In this document: positions 25,232 to 33,042 of the stretch, one piece after another
How positions within the stretch are numbered: position 1 is the first letter of the stretch
How the letters are laid out: each line of letters begins with the position of its first letter
Source: Deltaproteobacteria bacterium
GTDB taxonomy: Bacteria > Desulfobacterota > Binatia > UBA9968
Reading direction: 5' to 3'
Length of the DNA stretch: 33,042 nt
NCBI GenBank assembly: GCA_016874755.1
Contig: VGTH01000056.1
Location: forward strand, 1-33,042
Position numbers and translations under genes: made by a program
Notes under the pieces: model-generated
Told to the model about the DNA's origin: nothing
The model's database searches: none
Seen by the model: the letters and a program-made list of their open reading frames with translations, nothing else

Positions 25232-26056
25232 ATGAGCGAAATCTTCGGCTTCGACGCCTACGCTCCCAAAGAGATCGCCGAGCGCGTGGAAAACGTCGGC
25301 GTCACCAAAGCGCGCCTGCTGTTGTTGCAGCAGGTCATTTTGGGCGTGTTGGCCGGCGGCTTCATCGGCCTGGGCGCTTTCTATTTTAACCTGGTGACTA
25401 GCGACACGACGTTGGGCTTTGCCGCAAGCCGCGTGCTTGGCGGCGTGGTGTTTTCATTGGGGCTGATCCTGGTGGTCGTCGCCGGCGCCGAGCTGTTTAC
25501 CGGCAACAACTTGCTGGTAATGGCGTGGGCGAGCCGGCGCATTTCCACGGCGGAGCTATTGCGCAATTGGCTGGTGATCTATTTGGCCAATCTGGTCGGC
25601 GCCCTGGGCTTGGCGTGTTTGGTCTTTCTGTCGAATCAATGGCAACAGAACGGCGACGCGGTCGGCATCAACGCGGTGAAGATTGCCGCCGCCAAAGCGG
25701 CGCTGCCGTTCTGGCCGGCATTTTTCAGAGCGGTTCTCTGCAACATCTTGGTTTGTCTCGCGGTTTGGCTAGCGCTCGCCGGCCGCAGCGTTACCGATAA
25801 AATTCTCGCCATCGTCTTTCCGATCTCCGCCTTTGTCGCCGCCGGCCTCGAACACAGCGTTGCCAATATGTACTTCATCCCGCTGGGGATCTTGTTACAA
25901 TCAAAATTGCCAGTTGACGGCGCGGCGCAGCTCTCGTGGATGGGCTTGTGGAACAATCTCTTGCCGGTGACGCTCGGAAATCTTTTTGGCGGCGCCGGGA
26001 TGGTCGCGCTGGTTTATCGCTGCGTCTATCGACCGGCACGGCATGAAAATCGCTAA
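25232..26056 (+). CDS. Formate/nitrite transporter family (FNT) channel
   Basis: A 274-residue membrane protein with about six helices, matching FocA/NirC proteins in length and layout. The N-terminus (MSEIFGFDAYAPKEIAERVE) is the short cytosolic helix typical of the family. VLAGGFIGLGAFYF, AGAELFTGNNLLVMAWASRR and FVAAGLEHSVANMYFIPLGI match conserved helices, and ELFTGN and EHSVANMY are FNT signature segments. Homologs form pentamers that pass formate, nitrite or hydrosulfide. Which ion is used here cannot be told. It is 33 bases upstream of the phosphofructokinase gene, so it may be the first gene of the carbon cluster. Confidence 0.92.
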   Translation: MSEIFGFDAYAPKEIAERVENVGVTKARLLLLQQVILGVLAGGFIGLGAFYFNLVTSDTTLGFAASRVLGGVVFSLGLILVVVAGAELFTGNNLLVMAWASRRISTAELLRNWLVIYLANLVGALGLACLVFLSNQWQQNGDAVGINAVKIAAAKAALPFWPAFFRAVLCNILVCLAVWLALAGRSVTDKILAIVFPISAFVAAGLEHSVANMYFIPLGILLQSKLPVDGAAQLSWMGLWNNLLPVTLGNLFGGAGMVALVYRCVYRPARHENR

Positions 26057-26089
26057 TAGAAATAACCCGCAAGCTTTGATGGTGAACTC

Positions 26090-27397
26090 ATGAGCGAACC
26101 GAATCCTCACCTTGGCATTCTCGTCGGCGGCGGCCCAGCGCCCGGCATCAACGGCGTGATCGGCGCGGTGACCCTGGAAGCGCGCACCCGGGCGCGCAAA
26201 GTCATTGGCATCTACGATGGCTTTCAGTGGCTCATGCGCGGCGATAGGACCCACGCGAAGGAGTTGGAGCACGATGACGTCTCGCGCATCCATTTTCAGG
26301 GTGGCTCGATCCTCAACACCTCGCGCGCCAACCCGACTAAGAAAGCCGAAGATCTAAAGCGCGTCGTGCAAACTCTCGACGATCTCGGCATCGGCTATCT
26401 CGCCACCATCGGCGGCGACGACACCATGTACGCCGCCAGTCAAGTCGCCAAAACCGCCGGCGGCCGAATTCGTATCTGCCATGTGCCGAAGACCATCGAC
26501 AACGACCTGCCACTGCCAGGCGAAATCCCGACCTTCGGTTTCGAAACCGCGCGGCAGGTTGGCAGCGAGCTGGTGAAAAACTTGATGGAAGACTCGCGCA
26601 CCACCGGGCGCTGGTACTTCGTCGTAGTGATGGGCCGCGCTGCCGGCCACTTGGCGCTCGGCATCGGCAAAGCCACCGGCGCCACGTTGACCCTTATCCC
26701 CGAAGAGTTTCCCGGCCCGATCCACCTCTCGACGGTTTGCGACATTCTCGAAGGGGCGATCCTGAAGCGCAAAGCGCTGTGGAACCGCTCCGATGGCGTC
26801 GCCGTGATCGCCGAAGGCTTGCTCGAACATATGCCGGCGGAAGAGCTCAGCAGCATCGACGGCGTGCGTATCGCCCACGATGCCTATGGCCACCTGCGCC
26901 TCGCCGAAGTCGATCTCGCCTATATTCTGAAAACCCTTGTGGAGCATCGCTTCGCCGCGCGCCAGAACAGTTTGGCCATCGTCCACAAAAACATCGGCTA
27001 CGAGCTGCGCTCGGCGGTGCCCATCGCCTTCGACTGCGAATACGTCCGCACCCTCGGCTATGGCGCCGTGGATTTTTTGCTGAACCCCAACGCAACCACG
27101 GCGCAACTCGATGGTGCTTTAGTTTGCATCATCGGCGGCAAGCTGGAAAATCTCAGCTTCGCCGCATTGCAAGACCCCAAGACCGGCAAGACCCGGGTGC
27201 GCAAAGTCGACATCGAAACACCTTCCTATCGGGTCGCCCGCGAATACATGATTCGCCTGGAGAAAGCGGACTTCATCGACGACGAGAAGCTGCGCATGCT
27301 CGCCCAGGCAGCTTCGTCGGCCAGCCATTTCTGCGCGCCCAATGAGTTTTACGATCGCTATTGCTACTTAACCAGAGACCTGAGGGGCAATCTCTAA
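26090..27397 (+). CDS. pfp: Phosphofructokinase, probably PPi-dependent
   Basis: A 435-residue enzyme of the phosphofructokinase family that phosphorylates fructose 6-phosphate in glycolysis. The phosphoryl-donor site reads GGDDT (residues 108-112) where ATP enzymes have GGDGS, and the catalytic loop is PKTIDND (133-139) where E. coli PfkA has PGTIDND. Both changes are known markers of pyrophosphate use, so I call it PPi-type; such enzymes run in both directions. Other seen motifs are LVGGGPAPGING at the N-terminus and MGRAAGHLAL. It is about 110 residues longer than E. coli PfkA, as in many PPi enzymes. The GAPDH gene starts 15 bases later, so they are one operon. Confidence 0.93.
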   Translation: MSEPNPHLGILVGGGPAPGINGVIGAVTLEARTRARKVIGIYDGFQWLMRGDRTHAKELEHDDVSRIHFQGGSILNTSRANPTKKAEDLKRVVQTLDDLGIGYLATIGGDDTMYAASQVAKTAGGRIRICHVPKTIDNDLPLPGEIPTFGFETARQVGSELVKNLMEDSRTTGRWYFVVVMGRAAGHLALGIGKATGATLTLIPEEFPGPIHLSTVCDILEGAILKRKALWNRSDGVAVIAEGLLEHMPAEELSSIDGVRIAHDAYGHLRLAEVDLAYILKTLVEHRFAARQNSLAIVHKNIGYELRSAVPIAFDCEYVRTLGYGAVDFLLNPNATTAQLDGALVCIIGGKLENLSFAALQDPKTGKTRVRKVDIETPSYRVAREYMIRLEKADFIDDEKLRMLAQAASSASHFCAPNEFYDRYCYLTRDLRGNL

Positions 27398-27412
27398 GAA
27401 ACAGGAGCATCG

Positions 27413-28426
27413 ATGGCAACCAAAATCGGTATCAACGGCTTCGGCCGCATCGGCAGACTGGTGCTGCGCACACTGATCGAGCGCTACAAGAAAGAGTTCA
27501 ACGTCGTCGCCATCAACGAATTGGCCGACCTGAAGACCAACGCCCATCTGTTTCGCTACGACACGACCTACGGCGGTTATGCCGGCACGGTCGAAGTGGG
27601 CGACAACAGCATGAAAATCGACGGCCGCAACGTCGCCGTGCTGAATCAAAAGGAACCGGCGCGCCTGCCCTGGAAGCAGCTCGGCGTCGAGATCGTCATC
27701 GAAGCCACCGGCGTGTTCACCGACGCGGCGCAAGTTAAAGCCCACTTGGATGCCGGCGCCAAAAAAGTCATCGTCACTGCGCCGGCCACCAACGAAGACA
27801 TCACGCTGGTGCTTGGCGTCAATGAAAACAACTACGATCCGCGCAAGCATCAGATTATTTCCAACGCCTCGTGCACCACCAACTGTCTTGCGCCCGTAGC
27901 CAAAGTATTGCACGACAGCTTCGGCATCGAGCGCGGTTTGATGACAACCACCCACGCCTACACCAACGACCAGCGGATTCTCGATTTGGCGCACAAAGAT
28001 CTGCGCCGCGCCCGCGCCGCGGCGATGAACATCGTGCCGACCAGCACCGGCGCCGCGAAAGCGATTGGTCTGGTCATGCCGGAATTGAAAGGGAAACTGC
28101 ACGGCCTATCGTTCCGCGTGCCGACGGCCACCGTCTCGGTCGTCGACCTCGTCGTCGACCTCAAAAAAGCCGCGACGGTGGAAGAGATCAATGGCGCCCT
28201 CAAGAAAGCCGCCGAGGGCAAGATGAAAGGCTACTTGGCCTACTGCGACGAGCCCTTGGTCTCCAGCGACTTCCGTGGTAATGCAGCATCCTCGATCGTC
28301 GATGGGCTTTCGACGGTGGTGCTCGAAGGAAAAATGGCCAAGGTTCTATCTTGGTATGACAATGAATGGGGCTATAGCTGCCGCGTCGGCGACTTGGCCA
28401 AATTAATCGTCGACAAGGGCCTTTAG
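27413..28426 (+). CDS. gap: Glyceraldehyde-3-phosphate dehydrogenase
   Basis: A 337-residue GAPDH of standard length. It has the Rossmann start [16 protein letters not shown], the catalytic Cys154 in [15 protein letters not shown], the THAYTNDQ segment and the C-terminal [10 protein letters not shown]. It oxidises glyceraldehyde 3-phosphate to 1,3-bisphosphoglycerate in glycolysis, or the reverse in gluconeogenesis. An AGGAG lies nine bases before the ATG. It sits between the phosphofructokinase and the CBS gene with very short gaps, so all three should be co-transcribed. The coenzyme (NAD or NADP) is not certain from sequence alone. Confidence 0.97.
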   Translation: MATKIGINGFGRIGRLVLRTLIERYKKEFNVVAINELADLKTNAHLFRYDTTYGGYAGTVEVGDNSMKIDGRNVAVLNQKEPARLPWKQLGVEIVIEATGVFTDAAQVKAHLDAGAKKVIVTAPATNEDITLVLGVNENNYDPRKHQIISNASCTTNCLAPVAKVLHDSFGIERGLMTTTHAYTNDQRILDLAHKDLRRARAAAMNIVPTSTGAAKAIGLVMPELKGKLHGLSFRVPTATVSVVDLVVDLKKAATVEEINGALKKAAEGKMKGYLAYCDEPLVSSDFRGNAASSIVDGLSTVVLEGKMAKVLSWYDNEWGYSCRVGDLAKLIVDKGL

Positions 28427-28435
28427 GAGGACGCT

Positions 28436-28825
28436 ATGATCGCCAAAGATATCATGACCCGCGACATCATCACGGTGAATCCCACGATGACCGTCAAAAC
28501 GCTCGCCATGACGCTGATCAAAAATCAGATCAGCGGCGCGCCGGTGGCCGGCAAGAACGGCAAGATCGTCGGCGTCGTCTCCGAGGCCGACATCGTCGCC
28601 AAAAAAGGCAAAACAGTCAGTGACATCATGAGCAAAAAAATCATCAGCGTCAGCGAAGAGACGCCAGTCGAAGAGCTGGCGCAGCTCATGACCACCCATG
28701 CCATCAAACGGCTGCCGGTCATGAACGGCGACAAAGTCGTCGGCATCGTCAGCCGCGCCGACATTGTCAGCGCCATCGCCCAAGGGAAGCACATCGCGCT
28801 GGACACGCCGATTTACGATCTGTGA
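28436..28825 (+). CDS. Two-CBS-domain protein
   Basis: A 129-residue protein made of two CBS domains: first IMTRDIITVNPTMTVKTLA through GKIVGVVSEADIV, then IMSKKIISVSEETPVEELA through GDKVVGIVSRADIV. CBS pairs bind adenine nucleotides or SAM and act as energy sensors. An AGGAGG precedes the ATG and the gap to GAPDH is nine bases, so it belongs to the glycolytic operon. A role in sensing AMP/ATP for that operon's enzymes is inference. Confidence 0.92.
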   Translation: MIAKDIMTRDIITVNPTMTVKTLAMTLIKNQISGAPVAGKNGKIVGVVSEADIVAKKGKTVSDIMSKKIISVSEETPVEELAQLMTTHAIKRLPVMNGDKVVGIVSRADIVSAIAQGKHIALDTPIYDL

Positions 28826-28948
28826 GGGCAGTGGGAAAATCGACTCGGCCGGCACGACGCTCCAGCGAACGTGCAAATTGCGCCGGCGCCCCAGCGCCCC
28901 GCCCTGGTGCCTGCGCTCCGGAAGGATTTCACATCGATCGCACCGCCA

Positions 28949-29350
28949 TCATGAATCGTCCGCGCTAGCAAGGAGCGGCTGTGCTTTGGCGTCGGCTTTG
29001 AGATAGTGCTCCTTGCGCGCCAGTTTCAGTTTCAATCGCTGTTCATTGCGCGCAAACATGGGCTGCATCGCGTCCACCGCCCCGTGTATAACGTCGCCGC
29101 TCTCGACACGCTCGAAACGCAGTTTGAGTTTGTCGAAGGCCAACCGACCGACATCGACGAGGTCATTCAGCAAACGGCTCAGGTGATTGATCTGCCCAGC
29201 GATGATGCACCGATCTTGCTCTACTTCCGCAGGCAGCGCCCCATGTTTTTGCAGCAAATCGATAAACATCTGCATGATCGCGATCCGGTGTCGCAATTCA
29301 TGGGTCATGATCGCAATGAATTGGCTCTGATCGCGGTCCGCGTTGGCCAA
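28949..29350 (-). pseudogene. Sensor histidine kinase fragment (dimerisation domain only)
   Basis: About 133 residues from a TTG at 29350. It reads DQSQFIAIMTHELRHRIAIM, the H-box of a HisKA domain with the phospho-accepting His (usual form FLAMLSHELRNPL), then INHLSRLLNDLVDVGRLAF, the second helix of the dimerisation hairpin. It stops at HYLKADAKAQPLLASADDS, just where the ATP-binding (N-box) domain should begin. No sensor domain lies upstream, because the GH57 gene ends 40 bases away. Without the ATPase domain it cannot phosphorylate itself, so it is a remnant, or at best a phosphotransfer-like protein. Confidence 0.65.
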
Positions 29351-29390
29351 GCTTCTTCCGCCGCAAAGCCATCTACCTCGCGTTCCTAGA

Positions 29391-31811
29391 TTAGTTGATC
29401 TTAACCCCAAGTTTCTCGGCGACGGCGTTGAACCGCTGCAACCAAGCTGCCGCTTCAGGATCGCCGCGCTGCTGGCGCTCGCGCATGCGCGGCAAGCTCG
29501 CTTCGATCAGGCGGTAAAAGCGGTTCTGGACGTTCCACAGATTTACCCCGAAGGGCAATGTTGTGAGCAAGCTGGTCGCGTTGTCAAAGGCGCGCAGATT
29601 CTCCGTCGAGGGTTCCAGTTGAAAACGCTTGGCGATTTTCTCCAAATTGCGCCGATAGGTGAACTCGAGAGTTGCACGGTCGAGCGCCACCTGCTCCAGC
29701 TTGGCCGCCTGCAGGGCGCCCTTCACTTTGTCGATCTCGATGATCTCTTGCTCCAGCGCGTGGCGCAGCTGCTGATTGAGCACAAACTCCGCAGCAGCGT
29801 GGATCGCCTTTGGCGGCGGGATATGCAAATCGAGCAAAAAACGTAGCATCGGGGCGCGGTGTTCGTAGACCTGGCGATAGAGCGATTCGGCTTCGTCCAA
29901 GGTGCTGGTCAAGATTTGTTGCAAGATCGTACGCTGCTCGTCGCGAAACAGCGCGCGCAAAGTATAGTTGGATTCACCGAAGCGGCGATCCATCAGGCGA
30001 ATCACCTCGGCAAAGTCGGCGCGCAAAAACGGCTCGGCAAGCTCGCGCTCAAGATAGCGCTCGACGTCATCGTTAAGCGCGGTTCGCACACCGCCGTTGA
30101 CGGTGTGATCGCCTATGTGCAATACCCCGAAGCTCAACTCGGTGGCGCCGCCAGTGATCTTTGAGATCATCGTGACCTGGCCCACGGCGAGCCTGGCGTT
30201 GCCGGCTGCGAAAACCTGATAGCGCGTGCGCTCGGCGCGGTAGCAGTAGATATCGGTCTTGTCCGGATAGGTCGCAAACAGCGAGCTGATGGCATAGTGG
30301 GCGCCGACGCGCTCCCAGTCGACCACCGCCGGGCGCACGAACTTCTCGTAAATTTGCCGGCCGTTTTCATGTTCGGCGAGATTGCTCTTGGCCAACGCCA
30401 GGCGCGCCAGAAAGCGCCGCTCCACGGTATCGCCGAAAAGTTCTTGTGCGAGCTGCGCTGCGCGCGCGGCGAACTGAATCACCTGCACCGTTTCCAGGCC
30501 GGACAGCTCGTCGAAAAACCAACCGCAGCTCGTGTACATGAGCAGCGCCTGACGCTGCATCTCGAGCAATTTGAGCACCGCGCTCCGCTCGCCATGCGTC
30601 AGCGTGCGGCGCGCATGGCGCGCGAAAAAAGCCTCCACCGTTTTGGCCGAACGATCCAAAATCGCATTGATATAGTCATCCCGTGCCGCCCACGGATCTT
30701 TTAATAGTTTGGCCGCTTCCTGTTCGTAGGGTTCGACGATGGAGTCGCGCAACCCGTCGAGCGCGTCGCGCAGCGGCGTGCGCCACTCCTGATTCCACTC
30801 CGAGTGCCCGCCTGAGTTACAGCCACAGTTACTCCACCAACGGTCGATGCCATGGGCGCAGCTCCAGGAAGTCTTCTCGATGATTTCCACTTCGTGGCGC
30901 GGCGGATACAGCTCAAGAAACTCGCCGTAGTTGGTCAAACGCGCCAGCTTCTCGGCTTCGATGTGGTGCAGCGCGTAGGCCAGCGCCATGTCGCCAAAGC
31001 GGTGATGATGGCCGTAGCTCTCGCCGTCGGTGGCGATGTGCACAAGCTGCGGCCCTTCGCGCGTATCGGAAAAGGCCCCGAGCAGCCTTTCGGCAAAACG
31101 TTCCCCGGCGGAGAGAATACCTTCAAAGGCAACCGCGCGTGAAATCGGCCCGTCGTAGAAGAAAATCGCAATCGAACGACCCGAGGGCAACCGCTGCCAG
31201 TACGGCCGCGTCGGATCGATCTGACCGCCACTCACGTCGCGCCAAGCTTCATTGCCGATCCGGCGCGCCCGCGCCGCCTGATGCGGCGCCAGAATTGTGA
31301 ATTTAACGCCGCACTCGGCGAGGATTTCTAGACTTTCGACATCGACCGCAGTTTCCGCCAGCCACATACCTTCGGCCTGGCGTTTGAAGCGGGACTCAAA
31401 ATCACGCAGGCCCCAGCGTACTTGGGTATAGCGGTCGCGCCGATTGGCCAGCGGCATAATGATGTGATTGTAAACCTGCGCCAGCGCCGAGCCATGGCCC
31501 GAATAGTTCTTTTGACTGTCACGGTCCGCCTGCAAGATAGCGGCGTAGACATCCGGTGCTCTCGCCTCCAGCCACGACAACAACGTCGGCCCGAAATTGA
31601 AGCTAATCTTGGCGTAATTGTTGATCAACTGAACGATTTGGTTCTGACCGTCCAGAATGCGCGACACCGAATTGGGCGCGTAACATTCAGCGGTGATGCG
31701 CTCATTCCAATCGTGATAGGGATAGGCCGAGTCCTGCAGCTCAATGGCCTCCAGCCAGGGATTTTCCCGCGGTGGTTGGTAGAAATGGCCGTGAATGCAG
31801 ATGTAACGCAT
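29391..31811 (-). CDS. GH57 glycoside hydrolase with DUF3536
   Basis: An 806-residue cytosolic enzyme. The N-terminal half is a GH57 (alpha-amylase/alpha-mannosidase type) barrel: ICIHGHFYQPPRENPWLE at the start, ISFNFGPTLLSWLE, and GMWLAETAVD, whose Glu153 fits the family nucleophile, then IATDGESYGHHHRF and TSWSCAHGIDRWW. The C-terminal half (about residues 350-780) is helical and corresponds to DUF3536. There is no signal peptide. Known GH57 enzymes branch, debranch or transfer alpha-glucans. With glgC directly upstream on the same strand, a glycogen-remodelling role is likely. Whether it hydrolyses or transfers cannot be said from sequence. Confidence 0.92.
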   Translation of the reverse strand: MRYICIHGHFYQPPRENPWLEAIELQDSAYPYHDWNERITAECYAPNSVSRILDGQNQIVQLINNYAKISFNFGPTLLSWLEARAPDVYAAILQADRDSQKNYSGHGSALAQVYNHIIMPLANRRDRYTQVRWGLRDFESRFKRQAEGMWLAETAVDVESLEILAECGVKFTILAPHQAARARRIGNEAWRDVSGGQIDPTRPYWQRLPSGRSIAIFFYDGPISRAVAFEGILSAGERFAERLLGAFSDTREGPQLVHIATDGESYGHHHRFGDMALAYALHHIEAEKLARLTNYGEFLELYPPRHEVEIIEKTSWSCAHGIDRWWSNCGCNSGGHSEWNQEWRTPLRDALDGLRDSIVEPYEQEAAKLLKDPWAARDDYINAILDRSAKTVEAFFARHARRTLTHGERSAVLKLLEMQRQALLMYTSCGWFFDELSGLETVQVIQFAARAAQLAQELFGDTVERRFLARLALAKSNLAEHENGRQIYEKFVRPAVVDWERVGAHYAISSLFATYPDKTDIYCYRAERTRYQVFAAGNARLAVGQVTMISKITGGATELSFGVLHIGDHTVNGGVRTALNDDVERYLERELAEPFLRADFAEVIRLMDRRFGESNYTLRALFRDEQRTILQQILTSTLDEAESLYRQVYEHRAPMLRFLLDLHIPPPKAIHAAAEFVLNQQLRHALEQEIIEIDKVKGALQAAKLEQVALDRATLEFTYRRNLEKIAKRFQLEPSTENLRAFDNATSLLTTLPFGVNLWNVQNRFYRLIEASLPRMRERQQRGDPEAAAWLQRFNAVAEKLGVKIN

Positions 31812-31863
31812 GTCCTCGCTGGGTCCTCGCGTTGCTTCGGAATCTCACGTCCTCGCTTCGCTC

Positions 31864-31944
31864 GGCATCTCAAATTTCAGATTTCAAATCTCAAATAGCA
31901 AGACTCCGAGACTCTGAAATGTGAAATTTGAAATCTGAGATGCC
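31864..31944. repeat. AT-rich inverted repeat between glgC and GH57
   Basis: The arms, 31864-31896 and 31916-31944, begin and end with GGCATCTCA...TGAGATGCC and pair imperfectly along runs such as AAATTTCAGATTTCAAATC. The base composition is much more AT-rich than its neighbours. It fills the gap ahead of the GH57 start. It could be a dispersed repeat or an RNA hairpin in the leader of the GH57 gene. Confidence 0.65.
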
Positions 31945-31972
31945 GTGGCTGCGCTGCAGGCGCAGCCACGGC
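31942..31972 (-). terminator. 13-bp perfect hairpin at the end of the glgC tail
   Basis: Arms 31942-31954 and 31960-31972 pair perfectly around a 5-base loop (TGCAG), making one of the strongest hairpins in the window. It starts exactly at the second TAG of the glgC reading frame. On the reverse strand AT-rich sequence follows, so a transcription terminator is plausible even though a clean U-run is lacking. Confidence 0.55.
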
Positions 31973-32067
31973 TACATGACCCAGTTGGTTTTCCGCTCGC
32001 CTTGCGCCACCACGACGATGCCGCCCTCCGACACGAAGTAGCCGCGCTGGCGATCTTGCTCGACATC
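31972..32067 (-). pseudogene. glgC: Detached C-terminal tail of glgC beyond an in-frame TAG
   Basis: In the same frame as glgC, directly after its TAG (32068-32070), 31 sense codons follow before a second TAG: DVEQDRQRGYFVSEGGIVVV, then a short tail AQGERKTNWVM. This matches the end of GlgC proteins, where IG-x-(D/N)-x-E-x-D-x-x-R and a (T/S)E-x-GIVVV strand close the beta-helix. Conservation beyond the stop means it is recent, an assembly error, or read through. Confidence 0.8.
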
Positions 32068-32928
32068 CTAACCGATCGCCGTGCCGGCCGGGATGGTATT
32101 GCCTTTGTCGATGATGGCGCGGCGGATCTTGCAATTGCGGCCGATCTCGGTCCAGTCCATGATCACCGAATCTTCGACCTCGCTGTAGCTGTGAATGCGC
32201 ACGTTGCGGCCGATCACACAATGGCGCACGGTGCTGCCGCTGATGATCGTGCCTTCGGCGACGATCGAGTCCAGCGCGGCGCCGCGCCGCTGTTCGTCGG
32301 CAAAGACGAACTTGGCCGGCGGATCGCCGTAGCCCACTGTGCGCAAGGGCCAATTGCGATTGTAGAGATTGAACTCCGGATCGACCGAGCAGAGATCCAT
32401 GTTGGCTTCATAATAGGACTCGAGGGGTCCGAGATCGCGCCAATAGCTATGCTCCTCGCCCTTGAAGCGAAACGGCAGATTGTTTTTGCGAAAGTCATAG
32501 GCAAACGCGCGTTTTTCCCGGACCAACGCCGGAATCAGATCGCGCCCGAAGTCGTGGCGGCTCTGCGCGTCATTGGCATCGCTGCTCAAAGCTTGGACCA
32601 GCACATTGCTGCTAAAAAGATAGTTGCCCATCGACACCAGCGCATATTCCGGCTCACCGGGTATCGGCTTCGGGCAGCGCGGCTTTTCTTCAAAGCCAAC
32701 GATGCGCCAATCGGCGTCGACTTCCATGACGCCGAACTGGGAGGCTTCTTCGATGCGCACCAGCAGCGCTGCCACCGTGACGTCGGCAAAATTGTGCTTG
32801 TGCGCGCTGATCATCTGGCGAATATCCATGCGATAGATATGATCGGCGCCGAATACCGCGACAAAGGTCGGGTTGTGGCGCTGGATCAAGTAAAGATTTT
32901 GGTAGACCGAATCGGGAGCTATGATCAA
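32068..32928 (-). CDS. glgC: Glucose-1-phosphate adenylyltransferase, 5'-truncated and stopped early
   Basis: About 282 residues of ADP-glucose pyrophosphorylase, the committed step of bacterial glycogen synthesis. The visible part starts at DSVYQNLYLIQRHNPTFVAV, then FGADHIYRMD, a nucleotide-sugar transferase core. Later come VGFEEKPRCPKP and a left-handed beta-helix with hexapeptide-like repeats (GTIISGSTVRHCVIGRNVRI). Missing are the first 90 or so residues with the GGxGxRL-type pyrophosphorylase motif, because the contig's terminal repeat begins at 32916; the apparent TTG start at 32928 lies inside that repeat and is not real. An in-frame TAG cuts off the last 31 residues. GH57 follows on the same strand. 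Confidence 0.9.
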   Translation of the reverse strand: MIIAPDSVYQNLYLIQRHNPTFVAVFGADHIYRMDIRQMISAHKHNFADVTVAALLVRIEEASQFGVMEVDADWRIVGFEEKPRCPKPIPGEPEYALVSMGNYLFSSNVLVQALSSDANDAQSRHDFGRDLIPALVREKRAFAYDFRKNNLPFRFKGEEHSYWRDLGPLESYYEANMDLCSVDPEFNLYNRNWPLRTVGYGDPPAKFVFADEQRRGAALDSIVAEGTIISGSTVRHCVIGRNVRIHSYSEVEDSVIMDWTEIGRNCKIRRAIIDKGNTIPAGTAIG

Positions 32929-33042
32929 AGCGTGTGGAAATAGGAAATAGGTAGGCGTACCCTTTCGCGAATCTAAAAACGAAAGGCTGCCTGTTGGCGC
33001 AGGCAGGAAAGGATACGCCGATGAGAGAAAAGCACACTGAGG
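32916..33042. repeat. Right copy of exact 127-bp terminal inverted repeat
   Basis: The exact reverse complement of 1-127. It replaces the 5' part of glgC: the GlgC-like reading ends at about codon 'DSVYQN' and everything beyond lies in the repeat, which in the same frame gives no GlgC-like residues. Either an element is inserted in glgC or two genomic places were joined at a shared 127-mer. Confidence 0.9.

Noticed and set aside
31972-32070. Genome-wide TAG recoding
   Set aside because: Other genes, such as gap, end at TAG in the expected place, and the second TAG of the glgC frame also falls at the expected end of the protein.
32916-33042. Linear plasmid or phage with terminal inverted repeats
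   Set aside because: The genes are ordinary chromosomal ones, glgC is cut in the middle, and the repeat length equals an assembler k-mer, so an assembly-graph end explains it better.

Overview
The window is bacterial chromosomal DNA, GC-rich, densely coding, with short intergenic gaps and Shine-Dalgarno starts. It contains no rRNA, tRNA, CRISPR array or phage module that I can see. The ABC solute-binding protein (SBP) content, the number of dispersed inverted repeats between genes, and the FtsH, GH57/DUF3536 and Gfa proteins suggest an uncultured soil or sediment lineage, such as a Binatota or 'Deltaproteobacteria'-like metagenome bin. That placement is inference from gene style only. The window looks like a complete metagenomic contig: its first 127 and last 127 bases are exact reverse complements, and 127 is a common maximum assembler k-mer.

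Layout. 1-653: contig-end repeat, non-coding sequence and a small reverse-strand frame without a start. 654-2918: KP-43-like subtilase. 3176-5988: a peptide-type SBP (-) diverging from an iron/thiamine-type SBP (+). 6079-8050: a radical SAM protein with an unusual CX8CX2C motif, overlapping a SAM-dependent methyltransferase. 8188-11145: YihY/BrkB membrane protein (-) and APC amino-acid permease (+). 11206-15189: NMT1-like SBP, then a separate SBP plus fused two-domain permease unit. 15390-16969: a polytopic membrane protein whose frame breaks just before a TIR/SLOG-like cytosolic domain. 17300-20720: three more SBPs, two of them a tandem duplicate. 20837-21409: Gfa. 21616-21848: a gutted NMT1 SBP remnant. 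21859-23793: FtsH. 23984-24834: two small zinc-ribbon proteins. 25232-28825: FNT channel, PPi-type phosphofructokinase, GAPDH, CBS protein. 28949-32928 (-): glgC (truncated and interrupted by an in-frame TAG), a GH57 enzyme and a histidine-kinase fragment.

How the genes fit together. The left and middle parts are dominated by high-affinity uptake: seven intact SBPs and one remnant, but only one permease and no ATPase, so most SBPs must use transport cores elsewhere. The right part is central carbon: reversible PPi-PFK and GAPDH on one strand, facing glycogen synthesis and alpha-glucan remodelling on the other.

The best candidates for something new are the radical SAM/methyltransferase pair and the membrane protein with the TIR/SLOG-like tail. 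At least five families of structured intergenic repeats are present, and two of them create false N-terminal extensions on real genes.
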